Origin: VAZQ01 sp035693615
Lineage (GTDB): Bacteria; Pseudomonadota; Alphaproteobacteria; Rhizobiales; Xanthobacteraceae
NCBI GenBank assembly: GCA_035693615.1
Contig: DASSGH010000075.1
Coordinates: 3,891-67,890, forward strand
Direction: 5' to 3'
DNA length: 64,000 nt
Of this stretch, positions 28,716 through 37,225 are shown in pieces. The notes under the pieces were generated by a model. The model was not told the origin of the DNA. It was given only the letters and a program-made list of their open reading frames with translations, and did not search any database. Position 1 is the first letter of the stretch. Each line of letters starts with the position of its first letter. The position numbers were made by a program, and so were the translations under genes.

Positions 28716-29549
28716 TCACAGCTCGTACACCCGCTCGGCGGTGCCGCCCATGACCGCGTGGCGCTCGTCGACAGAAAGCGCCGAAACCAGATCGGTGATT
28801 CCCTCCCACGTCTGCGCGTAGCTTGCGCCAAGCAAGATCACCGGCCAATTGCTCGCCGCCATGACGCGATTGGAGGTGAATAGGTCGAGCACATGATCGC
28901 TATAGCGTCGGACCTCGTCCGTCGACCAGCGCCAGCGCATGATGATGTCGAGTCCGATCGAGAGCTTTATCGATACGCAGCGATGCTCGGCCGCGCGGGC
29001 AACTTGCGTCGCCCACGGTTCCCAGCCCCGCTCCGGAAGCGGTGGCCGGCCGAGATGATTGATCACGATTTTGAGCTCAGGCAGCCGAGCTGCGAGGTCG
29101 AGCACGGATTCGAATTGCGCCGCGTTGACGGGAATGGCGTCGAAGGCAAGCCCCGCCGCGGCCAACAGCTTGAGCGACTCGAGGACGCGCTCTTGCAGCA
29201 CCCAGCGCGGATCCGGTTCGTTGCTGATGAGATGGCGCACGCCGACGAGTTTGCCGCGCGCGCGCAGCCGCTCGAGCGCGCGCGAGGTGGCGTCGGGATC
29301 GGCGAGCGGCAGCCAGCCGACGACGCCGCGCACGAAGTTGACGTCTTTGCAGATGTCGAGACACTCCTCGGTCTCGCCACCGAGCTGATGCAGGACCTGG
29401 ACCAGCACTGTTCCCGTGATGCCGCAGCGGGCGAGCTCCGGGCGCAGGTCGTCCGGCGTGAAATCGCGCGCCAGGCGCTCGCCGACCCGATCCGGCCAGG
29501 TATAGGCGTGGCGCCCCGTCCACCAGAAATGATGATGCGCGTCGATCAT
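28716..29549 (-). CDS. amidohydrolase, L-fuconolactonase/PDC-hydrolase-like
   Basis: The 277-residue protein starts MIDAHHHFW, the metal-binding start of the lactonase branch of the amidohydrolases; GGAG six bases upstream supports ATG 29549 over a TTG at 29567. VRGVVGWLPL, VGVRHLIS and KIVINHLGRPPLPERG are typical barrel strands. The late ASNWPV has Asn where many relatives have Asp. Members open sugar lactones or 2-pyrone-4,6-dicarboxylate. The gene follows an NAD-dependent dehydrogenase on the same strand. Confidence 0.8.
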   Translation of the reverse strand: MIDAHHHFWWTGRHAYTWPDRVGERLARDFTPDDLRPELARCGITGTVLVQVLHQLGGETEECLDICKDVNFVRGVVGWLPLADPDATSRALERLRARGKLVGVRHLISNEPDPRWVLQERVLESLKLLAAAGLAFDAIPVNAAQFESVLDLAARLPELKIVINHLGRPPLPERGWEPWATQVARAAEHRCVSIKLSIGLDIIMRWRWSTDEVRRYSDHVLDLFTSNRVMAASNWPVILLGASYAQTWEGITDLVSALSVDERHAVMGGTAERVYEL

Positions 29550-29563
29550 GATCGCTCCAACCG

Positions 29564-30448
29564 TCAAGCCTGTCCGCGGCGCCTGAGTTCTTTGATCACG
29601 GCGCTGTTGTCCAAATCTCCCTCCCCGTGCCGCACGCAGGCTTCCAAGACGTCGGCATGGACTTCAAGCAGCGCAAGCGGTTGCCGCAGGCGTTGCGCCT
29701 GGTCCAGCATGAGGTGCACATCCTTGAGATGCTGGGCGATGCGGCCCTCGGCCGTGAACTCGCCGCGGATCATCTTCGAACCCTTCACCTCCATGACCTG
29801 CGAATAGGCCGCCGAGCTGCGCGCGACCTTGAGAAAGAGTTCGGGATCGAGGCCGAGCCGCTCGGCCAACACCAAGCCTTCGGCGAGCGCTAGTCGGTTG
29901 AGCCCGAGGATCAGATTGATGGCGAGCTTGGCGCGTCCCGCGTCGCCGATCTTGCCGATATGGAAATAGCTCGCAAACAGCGCGCGAAGGACTGGCGCTA
30001 CTGCATGCATGAGGTCGGCGTCGCCGCCGATCACTCCGATCCCTTCGCCGCGGCTGACCTGACCGCTCGCGCCGGAAACCGGCGTTTCCAGCAGCCGCAG
30101 TCCGCGCGTCGCCACGCGCTGCCCTAATGCGGCGATGCGGTCGGGGTCGCAGGTGCTTGCACACAGGACGATTTTGCCGGATCGCTCGCCCAAGACCCGC
30201 AGCAATTCGCGTTCAATGATCTCCTCGACCTGATCGGTGCTGAAGACCGCAATCACGATGGGATCGCAGCGTCGCGCGAGATCGGCAACGCTTGCAGCAG
30301 GGCGGCCGCCGAGCTCCGCGAGCTTCGCGGTCTTCCCGGCATCGACATCAAAGCCCAGGACTTCGAAGCCCGCGCCCAGCAGGCGATGCGCGAACGCCTG
30401 ACCCAAGAGGCCGATGCCGATGAGACCGATGGGCTCGCGCGCTGCCAC
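29564..30448 (-). CDS. NAD(P)-dependent beta-hydroxyacid dehydrogenase
   Basis: The 294-residue protein has the dinucleotide loop GLIGIGLLGQAFAHRLL (8-24), substrate motif ETPVSGASGQVSRGE and the catalytic-lysine segment GDAGRAKLAINLILGLN, which place it in the 3-hydroxyisobutyrate/tartronate semialdehyde/6-phosphogluconate family. It oxidises small hydroxyacids or reduces the semialdehydes; which one is not visible. It lies three bases after the Ldh-family gene and directly before the lactonase-like gene, so the three form an operon. Confidence 0.88.
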   Translation of the reverse strand: MAAREPIGLIGIGLLGQAFAHRLLGAGFEVLGFDVDAGKTAKLAELGGRPAASVADLARRCDPIVIAVFSTDQVEEIIERELLRVLGERSGKIVLCASTCDPDRIAALGQRVATRGLRLLETPVSGASGQVSRGEGIGVIGGDADLMHAVAPVLRALFASYFHIGKIGDAGRAKLAINLILGLNRLALAEGLVLAERLGLDPELFLKVARSSAAYSQVMEVKGSKMIRGEFTAEGRIAQHLKDVHLMLDQAQRLRQPLALLEVHADVLEACVRHGEGDLDNSAVIKELRRRGQA

Positions 30449-30451
30449 GGC

Positions 30452-31546
30452 TCAACCGAGCGGCGCGATACCGAGGTCGCGCGCCGCCGCCTCGAGGCTG
30501 TCGCGCAACGGCTTGGGCATCGGAATGCCGTGCTGCATGCGGTCTTGGCGCTTGCGATGGCTCTGCTCGCCGGGGAGCCAAATGCGCTCCACGCCGGGCA
30601 ACCGTTGCGCGCCGCGCATGGCGCGCACCGCGGCATCGACCTGACGCTTGAACAGCGCCGCCGGCGCGAAGGCCTCGACCGACAGCGCAACGATGGCATG
30701 CCCGGTATTTGCGGCCTTGCCCGTCTCCTTGACGAAATCGACGACCTCGCGCCCGAACGCCGCCTGATTGAGCGTGCCGGCGAGCAGCCCCACCATCAGG
30801 CTCAGGCCGTAGCCTTTGTAGTCGCCGATCGGCAGCAGCAAGCCCTCTTCCGCGCGCTTGGGGTCGGTGAGCGGTTTGCCGTCGCGGCCGATCATCCAGC
30901 CGACCGGCATCGCCTCGCCGCGTTGCATCTTCAGCCGCACCTTGCCGAACGCGGCCACCGTCGGCGCCATGTCGAGCACGACGGGCGCCTCCTCGTCCGA
31001 TGGGATGGCGATCGCGATGGGGTTGGTGCCGAGCAGGTTCTCGGTCGAGCCCCAAGGCGGCAGATGGTTGTTGCTGCCGACCGCGAAATAAAGACCGATC
31101 ATGTCGTGCGCGAGGGGCATCATGGCGTAGAGCGCAGCCGGGCCTGCATGGTTGCTCATTCGCGCGCCCACCCACGCGATGCCCGTGTGCTTGGCCTTCG
31201 CGATGGCGGTCATGGCGGCAAAGCGCATAACAAGATGGCCCATGGCGTTGTCGCCATCGACGAGCGCGGTGGCGGGGCGCTCCTGTACGATGCGGATATC
31301 CGCACGCGCCTTGATACCTCCTGCCTTGAGGCGCCGCAGATAGAGCGGCAGGCGAATCACGCCGTGGGTATCGCTGCCACGCAAATCGGCCTCGACCATC
31401 AGGCCGGCGACAATCTCGGCGTCTTCCGAGGAAAGCCCGGCGGCCTCGAGGGCCCGCTTGACGAAAGCGGCTAGCGCCGCCGGCGCGATACGCGGTGAAT
31501 CGCTCGAGCTGGCGCGATTAGCATCCGTTGCGAGTTGCCCTGACAT
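30452..31546 (-). CDS. malate/L-lactate (Ldh family) dehydrogenase
   Basis: At 364 residues with GSDTHGVIRLPLYLRRL, WVGARMSNHAGPAALYAMM and GTNPIAIAIPS, this is a member of the unusual NAD-dependent Ldh/YlbC/ureidoglycolate dehydrogenase family, which oxidises 2-hydroxyacids such as lactate, malate, sulfolactate or ureidoglycolate. His in SDTHG is the proton donor. It is the first gene of a three-gene minus-strand operon and faces the hydantoinase genes divergently. Confidence 0.88.
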   Translation of the reverse strand: MSGQLATDANRASSSDSPRIAPAALAAFVKRALEAAGLSSEDAEIVAGLMVEADLRGSDTHGVIRLPLYLRRLKAGGIKARADIRIVQERPATALVDGDNAMGHLVMRFAAMTAIAKAKHTGIAWVGARMSNHAGPAALYAMMPLAHDMIGLYFAVGSNNHLPPWGSTENLLGTNPIAIAIPSDEEAPVVLDMAPTVAAFGKVRLKMQRGEAMPVGWMIGRDGKPLTDPKRAEEGLLLPIGDYKGYGLSLMVGLLAGTLNQAAFGREVVDFVKETGKAANTGHAIVALSVEAFAPAALFKRQVDAAVRAMRGAQRLPGVERIWLPGEQSHRKRQDRMQHGIPMPKPLRDSLEAAARDLGIAPLG

Positions 31547-31744
31547 GTCCCCATCCCTGCGGCTGCCGCTATGTCATCGCGATCGAGGGCGAATTACAAC
31601 CGCATTCTTGTTCCCGCCGCACCGGCCACGCTCGCCTCTCCTGGTTGCTTGCCGGTGTGACGCAATCACGTGCCGATTGTCCTTTGCGCCCGGTCGTGTC
31701 CTTAATATCAGCCTCTTCCTGCTGCGGCTGGAACCGATCCTTGC

Positions 31745-33808
31745 ATGGCTCGCTACCGCGTCACGGTGGATACCGGAGGAACTTTTTCGGATTTCGTCTA
31801 TCTCAACGAGGAAACAGGCGAACTCTCGATCGCCAAATTGCCCTCGACGCCCGAAGATCCCTCGCGCGCCATCTCTGCCGGCATAGAAGAACTCTTCGCC
31901 ACGGGTCCTGAGCGCGCCGAGATCGGCTACTTCTGCCACGGCACCACGGTGGGGACCAACGCGCTGCTCGAAGGCAAGGGCGCCAAGACCGGCTTGTTGG
32001 TGACGGAAGGATTTCGCGGCATCTACCCGGTGGGCGAGCAAGCACGCCCGTACGGCGCCGCTATCTTCGACGTCATGTACGACAGGCCGCCCCCGCTGGT
32101 GCCGCAGAGCTTGACCGGTGAGGTGAAGGAACGTGTCGATTTTCGCGGCAATGTGCTGCGCGAGCTTGACGCGACGGCGCTGCGCCAAACCGTGCGGGAG
32201 CTCGACGCACAGGGGGTGGAATCGATCGCGGTCTGCCTGCTGTTCTCATTTTTGCATCCCGAACACGAACGGCGCGTGCGCGACATCGTGCTCGAGGAAA
32301 TACCCCGCTGTAGCGTCTCGCTCTCCTGCGAGGTACTGCCGCAGATCCGCGAGTATTACCGGCTGAGCACCACCGTCATTAACGCCTATCTGCAGCCGAT
32401 CCTCGCGCGTTATATCGCGGAACTCGACCGGCGGCTGCGCGACGGCGGGATTGCGACCCGACAAAAATACGTGATGCAATCGAATGGCGGGATGGCAACG
32501 TTTGCCGCTGCGGCGCGCCGCGCGGTCACCACCGTGCTATCGGGCCCGGCCGGCGGCGTCTGCGCCGGCGTGTTCGCCGGCCACACCGGCGGCAAGCGCA
32601 ACATCATCACCTTCGACATGGGCGGCACGTCATGCGACGTGGCGCTGATCAAGGACGGCGAGCCTTTGCTCTCGACGCGCGGAAAGATTGCGGAACGCGA
32701 CCTCGCGGTGCCCATGTTGGACATCAACACCGTGAGCGCCGGCGGTGGCACGATGGCGAAGATCGACCGCTTCGGGACGCTGCAGGTCGGGCCGCAGAGC
32801 GCCGGCGCCGTGCCGGGGCCGGCCTGCTACGGGCGCGGCGGCGAAATGCCGACCATCACCGATTGCAACCTGGTCCTGGGTTATCTGGGCGAGGATGGCT
32901 TCCTCGGCGGGCGGATGCGGCTCGACGCAGCCAAGGCGCGCAGCGCAATCGAAACCAAGATCGCACGCCCGCTCGGCCTTACTCCCATCGAGGCGGCGGA
33001 GGGCATCGTCCGCATCATCGACGTGAAAATGCAAGAGGCGATCAAGGCGATCTCCACCATGCGCGGGCACGACCTGCGCGAGTTCATGCTGCTCGCCTTC
33101 GGCGGCGCGGGGCCGCTGCATGCCGGCCGCATCGCCCATGAGCTGGGGATGGCCGGGGTCATCGTTCCGCTTTATCCCGGGGTATTTTCGGCGATCGGCT
33201 TGCTCCTGTCGGACGTCAAGCACGATTACGTCCGCTCGAAGCTGGCGCCGCTGAGCGACGTCAGCCCCGACGAGGTGAACGGCATCTTCGATGCGCTGAC
33301 GGCGCAGGCGCTTGCGGACCTGGGCAGCGACGGGTTCGCGCGCGACGATATTCGCATCGAACGGGCGCTCGATATGCGCTACGCCGGACAGGGTTACGAG
33401 ATCGCCGTGCCCTGCGCTGCCGCCCCTTTGCGGCTCAGCGAGCTCAAGGCGCTGCGCTTCAGCTTCGATCAGCAGCACCGGAGCATGTTCGGGCACATGG
33501 CGCCGCAGGAGCCGGTCGAAATCGTCTCTTACCGCGTGCGCGGCATCGGTCTTCTGACACCGGTCGAACTGCCGAAATTCGCGCGCACCGGCGCTGCACT
33601 CGAGGATGCCACGTGCAGCAGCCGCCGCGTGCGCTTCGATGGCGCCGACTGCGATTGCCCGGTCTACCGGCGCAATCAACTCGACATCGGCTCGACGCTT
33701 GCGGGTCCTGCGATCCTCGAACAACTCGATTGCACGACAGTGATTCGACCCGGCCAGCTCGCCCGGGTGGACGAATGGAAGAACCTGATTGTGACGCAGA
33801 AAAGTTGA
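31745..33808 (+). CDS. hyuA: hydantoinase/oxoprolinase subunit A
   Basis: The 687-residue protein has the ASKHA-type ATP motifs VTVDTGGTFSDFVYL (5-19) and ITFDMGGTSCDVALI, and VLSGPAGGVCAGV, exactly as in ATP-dependent hydantoinases, oxoprolinases and acetone/acetophenone carboxylase subunits. It would phosphorylate the substrate to drive amide opening or carboxylation with subunit B, whose gene begins four bases later. Cytoplasmic. Substrate is not predictable from sequence alone. Confidence 0.93.
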   Translation: MARYRVTVDTGGTFSDFVYLNEETGELSIAKLPSTPEDPSRAISAGIEELFATGPERAEIGYFCHGTTVGTNALLEGKGAKTGLLVTEGFRGIYPVGEQARPYGAAIFDVMYDRPPPLVPQSLTGEVKERVDFRGNVLRELDATALRQTVRELDAQGVESIAVCLLFSFLHPEHERRVRDIVLEEIPRCSVSLSCEVLPQIREYYRLSTTVINAYLQPILARYIAELDRRLRDGGIATRQKYVMQSNGGMATFAAAARRAVTTVLSGPAGGVCAGVFAGHTGGKRNIITFDMGGTSCDVALIKDGEPLLSTRGKIAERDLAVPMLDINTVSAGGGTMAKIDRFGTLQVGPQSAGAVPGPACYGRGGEMPTITDCNLVLGYLGEDGFLGGRMRLDAAKARSAIETKIARPLGLTPIEAAEGIVRIIDVKMQEAIKAISTMRGHDLREFMLLAFGGAGPLHAGRIAHELGMAGVIVPLYPGVFSAIGLLLSDVKHDYVRSKLAPLSDVSPDEVNGIFDALTAQALADLGSDGFARDDIRIERALDMRYAGQGYEIAVPCAAAPLRLSELKALRFSFDQQHRSMFGHMAPQEPVEIVSYRVRGIGLLTPVELPKFARTGAALEDATCSSRRVRFDGADCDCPVYRRNQLDIGSTLAGPAILEQLDCTTVIRPGQLARVDEWKNLIVTQKS

Positions 33809-33812
33809 TCGC

Positions 33813-35573
33813 ATGGGCGCCACCGAGGCAATCGAGCTCGAAGTGGTGAAGGCGAGCCTCTCCGGCATTGTACAGGAGATGCAGAACTCGCTGTTCCGCA
33901 CGGGCTTCTCCACCATCGTGCGTGAGTCGCAGGATGCGTCCTGCGCGCTGATGAACGCGCGGGGCGAGGTAGTGGCGCAGCACGTGGTATTGCCACTGCA
34001 TATCGGCGCCTTTCCGGCCTGCGCCGCCGCCATCATTGCTGCGTTCGGCGCCGACATGGCGCCGGGCGACGCCTTCATCATCAACCACCCCTATGAGGGC
34101 GGCAGCCCGCACGCGCCGGACATCGCCGTCATCACGCCGGCGTTCATCGGTTCCGAGCTGTTCGGCTTCTGCGGCTCGATCGCGCACAAGAGCGACATCG
34201 GCGGGCCGGTGCCTGGTAGCTGTTCGGGCCAGGCGCGCGAGATTTTCAACGAGGGCCTGCATCTGCCGGCGGTGCGCTACCAGCGCGCCTACCGACCCAA
34301 CACCGATCTCGAGCGGCTCATCGGCGCCAACAGCCGCACGCCGGAGCTCGTGCTCGGCGATATCCGCGGCCAGCTCGGGGCCGATCGGCTTGGCGAGCGC
34401 CGGTTCGAAGAGCTCGTCAGCAAGTTCGGCAAGCGAGACCTCCTCGCCTGCTTCGATCGGCTGCTTGAAAGTTCGCAAGCAAAGGTCAAGGCCGCAATCG
34501 CCGAATGGAAGGACGGGCGGTTCGAGGCAGAACGTTTCGTCGACGATGACGGCATCGATCTGGAGCGGCCGGTGCGCATTCACGTCGTCGTGGACAAACA
34601 AGGGGACACGCTGCATTTCGATTTCAGCGGTTCGGCCGACCAGACCAAGGGTCCCGCCAATATTCGGCCCCCCTTGGTGCAAGCGGCCTGCGCCTACGCG
34701 CTGATCTCGCTGATCGATGCGAACATCTACGTATCGAGCGGGCTGGCGCGCGGCTTTGCCATGACCGCGCGCGAAGGCAGCGTGCTCAACCCGCGTTTTC
34801 CCGCGCCGGTCAACACCTACAATCCCACCATCCATGCCTTGGTGGACGCCATCTTCGCTGCCATGAGCCATCTGGCGCCGGACAAGGTGCGCGCGGACGG
34901 CAGCGGCAGCCGCTCGATCATCCTTGGCGGCCGCAGCACCAATAGCGGCAGGTCATATGTGCAATACGAGATCATCGCCGGCGGCGCCGGAGCGCGGGCG
35001 ACGAAGGACGGAGCATCCGGCATCACCGTCAATCAGAGCAATGCCAAGATCGCGCCGATCGAGATCATCGAAAGCGAGTTCCCGACGCGTATCACCCGCT
35101 TCGAATTGCTTGCCGATTCCGGCGGCACGGGCGAGTTTCGCGGCGGGCTCGGCATCCGCCGCGACTATCTCAACCTCGCCGATGCGCGCTTTTCGATCCG
35201 TTCGATGCGGCATTCGATTCCGCCGAGCGGCTGCGCCGGCGGCGGCAGCGGCCGCCCCGGCGATATCTGGATCAACCCGGACACCGCGGCGGCGAAGCGC
35301 TTGCACACCCGCTACGCCGATTATCCATTGCGGGCCGGCGACCTCTTCCGGCTGGACACCCCAGGTGGCGGCGGACATGGCGATCCGCTCGCGCGCGATC
35401 CCGAACGCGTGCTGGCCGACGTGCGCGAAGGTGTGGTCTCGAAGGAGGCGGCGGAGCGCGACTACGGCGTGGTTCTCAAGCCGGCCGGACGTGCATGGCT
35501 GCTCGATGAGGCGGCGACGCAGACACGGCGAGCGCAGCTGCGAGCAGAGAAAGCCAAAACTGCGCGGGGATAG
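33813..35573 (+). CDS. hyuB: hydantoinase/oxoprolinase subunit B
   Basis: The 586-residue protein matches HyuB: SLSGIVQEMQNSLFRTGFST near the N-terminus, GDAFIINHPYEGGSPHAPDI, FCGSIAHKSDIGG, and the C-terminal TPGGGGHGDPLARDPERVLAD. It forms a complex with HyuA. The four-base gap and matched lengths show a two-gene operon. The long antisense frames over both genes are shadows. Confidence 0.94.
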   Translation: MGATEAIELEVVKASLSGIVQEMQNSLFRTGFSTIVRESQDASCALMNARGEVVAQHVVLPLHIGAFPACAAAIIAAFGADMAPGDAFIINHPYEGGSPHAPDIAVITPAFIGSELFGFCGSIAHKSDIGGPVPGSCSGQAREIFNEGLHLPAVRYQRAYRPNTDLERLIGANSRTPELVLGDIRGQLGADRLGERRFEELVSKFGKRDLLACFDRLLESSQAKVKAAIAEWKDGRFEAERFVDDDGIDLERPVRIHVVVDKQGDTLHFDFSGSADQTKGPANIRPPLVQAACAYALISLIDANIYVSSGLARGFAMTAREGSVLNPRFPAPVNTYNPTIHALVDAIFAAMSHLAPDKVRADGSGSRSIILGGRSTNSGRSYVQYEIIAGGAGARATKDGASGITVNQSNAKIAPIEIIESEFPTRITRFELLADSGGTGEFRGGLGIRRDYLNLADARFSIRSMRHSIPPSGCAGGGSGRPGDIWINPDTAAAKRLHTRYADYPLRAGDLFRLDTPGGGGHGDPLARDPERVLADVREGVVSKEAAERDYGVVLKPAGRAWLLDEAATQTRRAQLRAEKAKTARG

Positions 35574-35584
35574 CGGTCGCGTTG

Positions 35585-35608
35585 GGCTCGTCCCGTTCGG
35601 GGCGAGCC
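35585..35608. terminator. bidirectional hairpin between convergent genes
   Basis: GGCTCGTCCC and GGGGCGAGCC pair over ten positions (one G-T pair) around GTTC. It fills the gap between the hyuB stop and the stop of the alpha/beta hydrolase on the other strand, so it can serve both. There is no T-run. Confidence 0.5.
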
Positions 35609-35609
35609 A

Positions 35610-36383
35610 TCAGTTGCGTAGGAAGCTCGCAATCGCCTGCGCGACGGCCTCGGCGCGCTCCACATGGGGCAGATGGCCGGCATTGGGGATCATGGTGAGG
35701 GTGGAGCCCGGAATGAGGCGGTGGAAGGCTTCGGCATAAGCCGGCGGAATGATCCGATCGCCCTCTCCCCAGACGATGTGGGTGGGGATCTTCACCCGAT
35801 GCAGCCAACGTTCCAGCCGCGGATTGAAGAAGCGCGGCTGCCAGCCGAAACGCGCACTCGCGATTCGGTTGAGAATGGCGATGTCTTGGTATTTGTCGGT
35901 GCTGGCGCGGGCGGCCGCTTCCTCGCCCAGCTTGGGATCGGCGTAGGCGAGACGCGCCAGCTCCTCCGGATCGATGATGAAAATATCGGCTTTGGTTTCG
36001 CCTTTCACGTGGATGCCGGCTGCCGAGATCAGCGTCAGGCTGCGCAGGCGCTCCGTCGAGCGCACTGCCATTTCGACCCCGATCCATCCCCCGAGCGATT
36101 GCCCGACGATGTGAACGCCGGAAAGGCCGAGCGCCTCGATCGCATCGAGGTAGCAATAGGCGAGATCGGAGACGTCATCGATCCAGGCGGGCGCCTCGGA
36201 ACCGCCGAAGCCGGGATGATCGGGCGCGATCACGTCGAAGCTTTCCGCCAAGGTGTCGAGCAAAGCCGGCCACTCGGAAAGTCCATCTGTGCCGTGCAGG
36301 TAAACCAAGGGCGGGCCCTTGCCGCCGCGGGCAAAGCCGAGCTTGCAGCCGTTGATCTCGACGGTGTGCCGGACAAAGTTCAC
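35610..36383 (-). CDS. alpha/beta hydrolase
   Basis: Starting at GTG 36383 the protein is 257 residues. LVYLHGTDGLSEW is the oxyanion loop, Ser96 in GQSLGG the nucleophile, Asp209 in GEGDRIIP and His237 in NAGHLPHVE complete the triad. The pattern fits the meta-cleavage product hydrolase/lipase group. Frame upstream to 36617 is open but has no hydrolase similarity. The gene converges on hyuB and diverges from the molybdenum hydroxylase genes. Confidence 0.85.
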   Translation of the reverse strand: MNFVRHTVEINGCKLGFARGGKGPPLVYLHGTDGLSEWPALLDTLAESFDVIAPDHPGFGGSEAPAWIDDVSDLAYCYLDAIEALGLSGVHIVGQSLGGWIGVEMAVRSTERLRSLTLISAAGIHVKGETKADIFIIDPEELARLAYADPKLGEEAAARASTDKYQDIAILNRIASARFGWQPRFFNPRLERWLHRVKIPTHIVWGEGDRIIPPAYAEAFHRLIPGSTLTMIPNAGHLPHVERAEAVAQAIASFLRN

Positions 36384-36758
36384 AGGATCGCCCCGCCGTG
36401 CCGTTGCGCGCGGCAAAAAACTAGGGGAGGTCGCCGAGGCGCTCAAACGTTTTCTGGCCGCCTCCGGCGATGCGCAATGGCGCCCCCCTCGCTGGTTCCC
36501 AACAGAGCCCGACGCCTCTCCCGGAATTGATCCCCAGCAAGCCCCGGCTGGTAGCCCGGTAACCGGCACGGACAATGCCCGCGCGGGTGGCAGACATCGC
36601 TGCCCTGCGCCCAACACGCGAGTCCACCTCGCGCACTTGCGATTTTCATATTAGAATTAAGCCAAGTTATCTTTCAGGCAGCGGGCGCGGGATGACCGAG
36701 GGGTCACCGGCGTATCAATCCTCGCCTCTTCACGGCGGCGATGCACGGAGGTTTGCAA
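36384..36758. other. divergent intergenic region
   Basis: These 375 bases separate the alpha/beta hydrolase (minus) from the iron-sulfur subunit gene (plus). I see no gene. A short AT-rich patch near 36641-36662 (CATATTAGAATTAA) may mark a promoter for the plus-strand operon, but no convincing pair of hexamers was found. ACGGAGG at 36745-36751 is the ribosome site of the next gene. Confidence 0.4.
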
Positions 36759-37211
36759 ATGGCTGATCTCAACATCAATGGACGGACGCACCAGGTCGAT
36801 GTCGATCCCGAGACCCCTCTCCTATGGGTGTTGCGGGATACGATCGGCCTGACCGGCACCAAGTACGGCTGCGGCATCGCCCAGTGTGGCGCCTGCACGG
36901 TGCACGTCGACGGCATCGCCATGCGCTCCTGCTCTGTGCCGTTGAGCGCGGTCGCCGGGCGGCAGATCACCACGATCGAGGGGTTGGCGCAGAACGGCGT
37001 GCTGCACAAGGTACAGCAGGCCTGGCTGGACCACGACGTGCCGCAATGCGGATATTGCCAGTGCGGTATGATCATGGCGGTGGCGGCGCTGCTCAAGGAC
37101 AAGCCGAAACCGACCGACGCCGACATCGACAACAACATCACCAATATTTGCCGTTGCGGCACTTATCAGCAAATACGCGCGGCGATCCACGCCGCTGCTG
37201 CGAGCGCGTGA
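36759..37211 (+). CDS. [2Fe-2S] subunit of molybdenum hydroxylase (IorA-like)
   Basis: The 150-residue protein has two iron-sulfur domains: a plant-ferredoxin type centre (Cys38, Cys43, Cys46 in YGCGIAQCGAC and Cys58) and the helical type (Cys97, Cys100, Cys131, Cys133; QCGYCQCG and ICRCG). This matches the small subunit of isoquinoline 1-oxidoreductase and aldehyde oxidoreductases. ACGGAGG fixes the ATG at 36759. It lacks a signal and would be exported bound to the Tat-targeted large subunit encoded 14 bases downstream. Confidence 0.93.
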   Translation: MADLNINGRTHQVDVDPETPLLWVLRDTIGLTGTKYGCGIAQCGACTVHVDGIAMRSCSVPLSAVAGRQITTIEGLAQNGVLHKVQQAWLDHDVPQCGYCQCGMIMAVAALLKDKPKPTDADIDNNITNICRCGTYQQIRAAIHAAAASA

Positions 37212-37225
37212 GCAGGGAGGCGGCC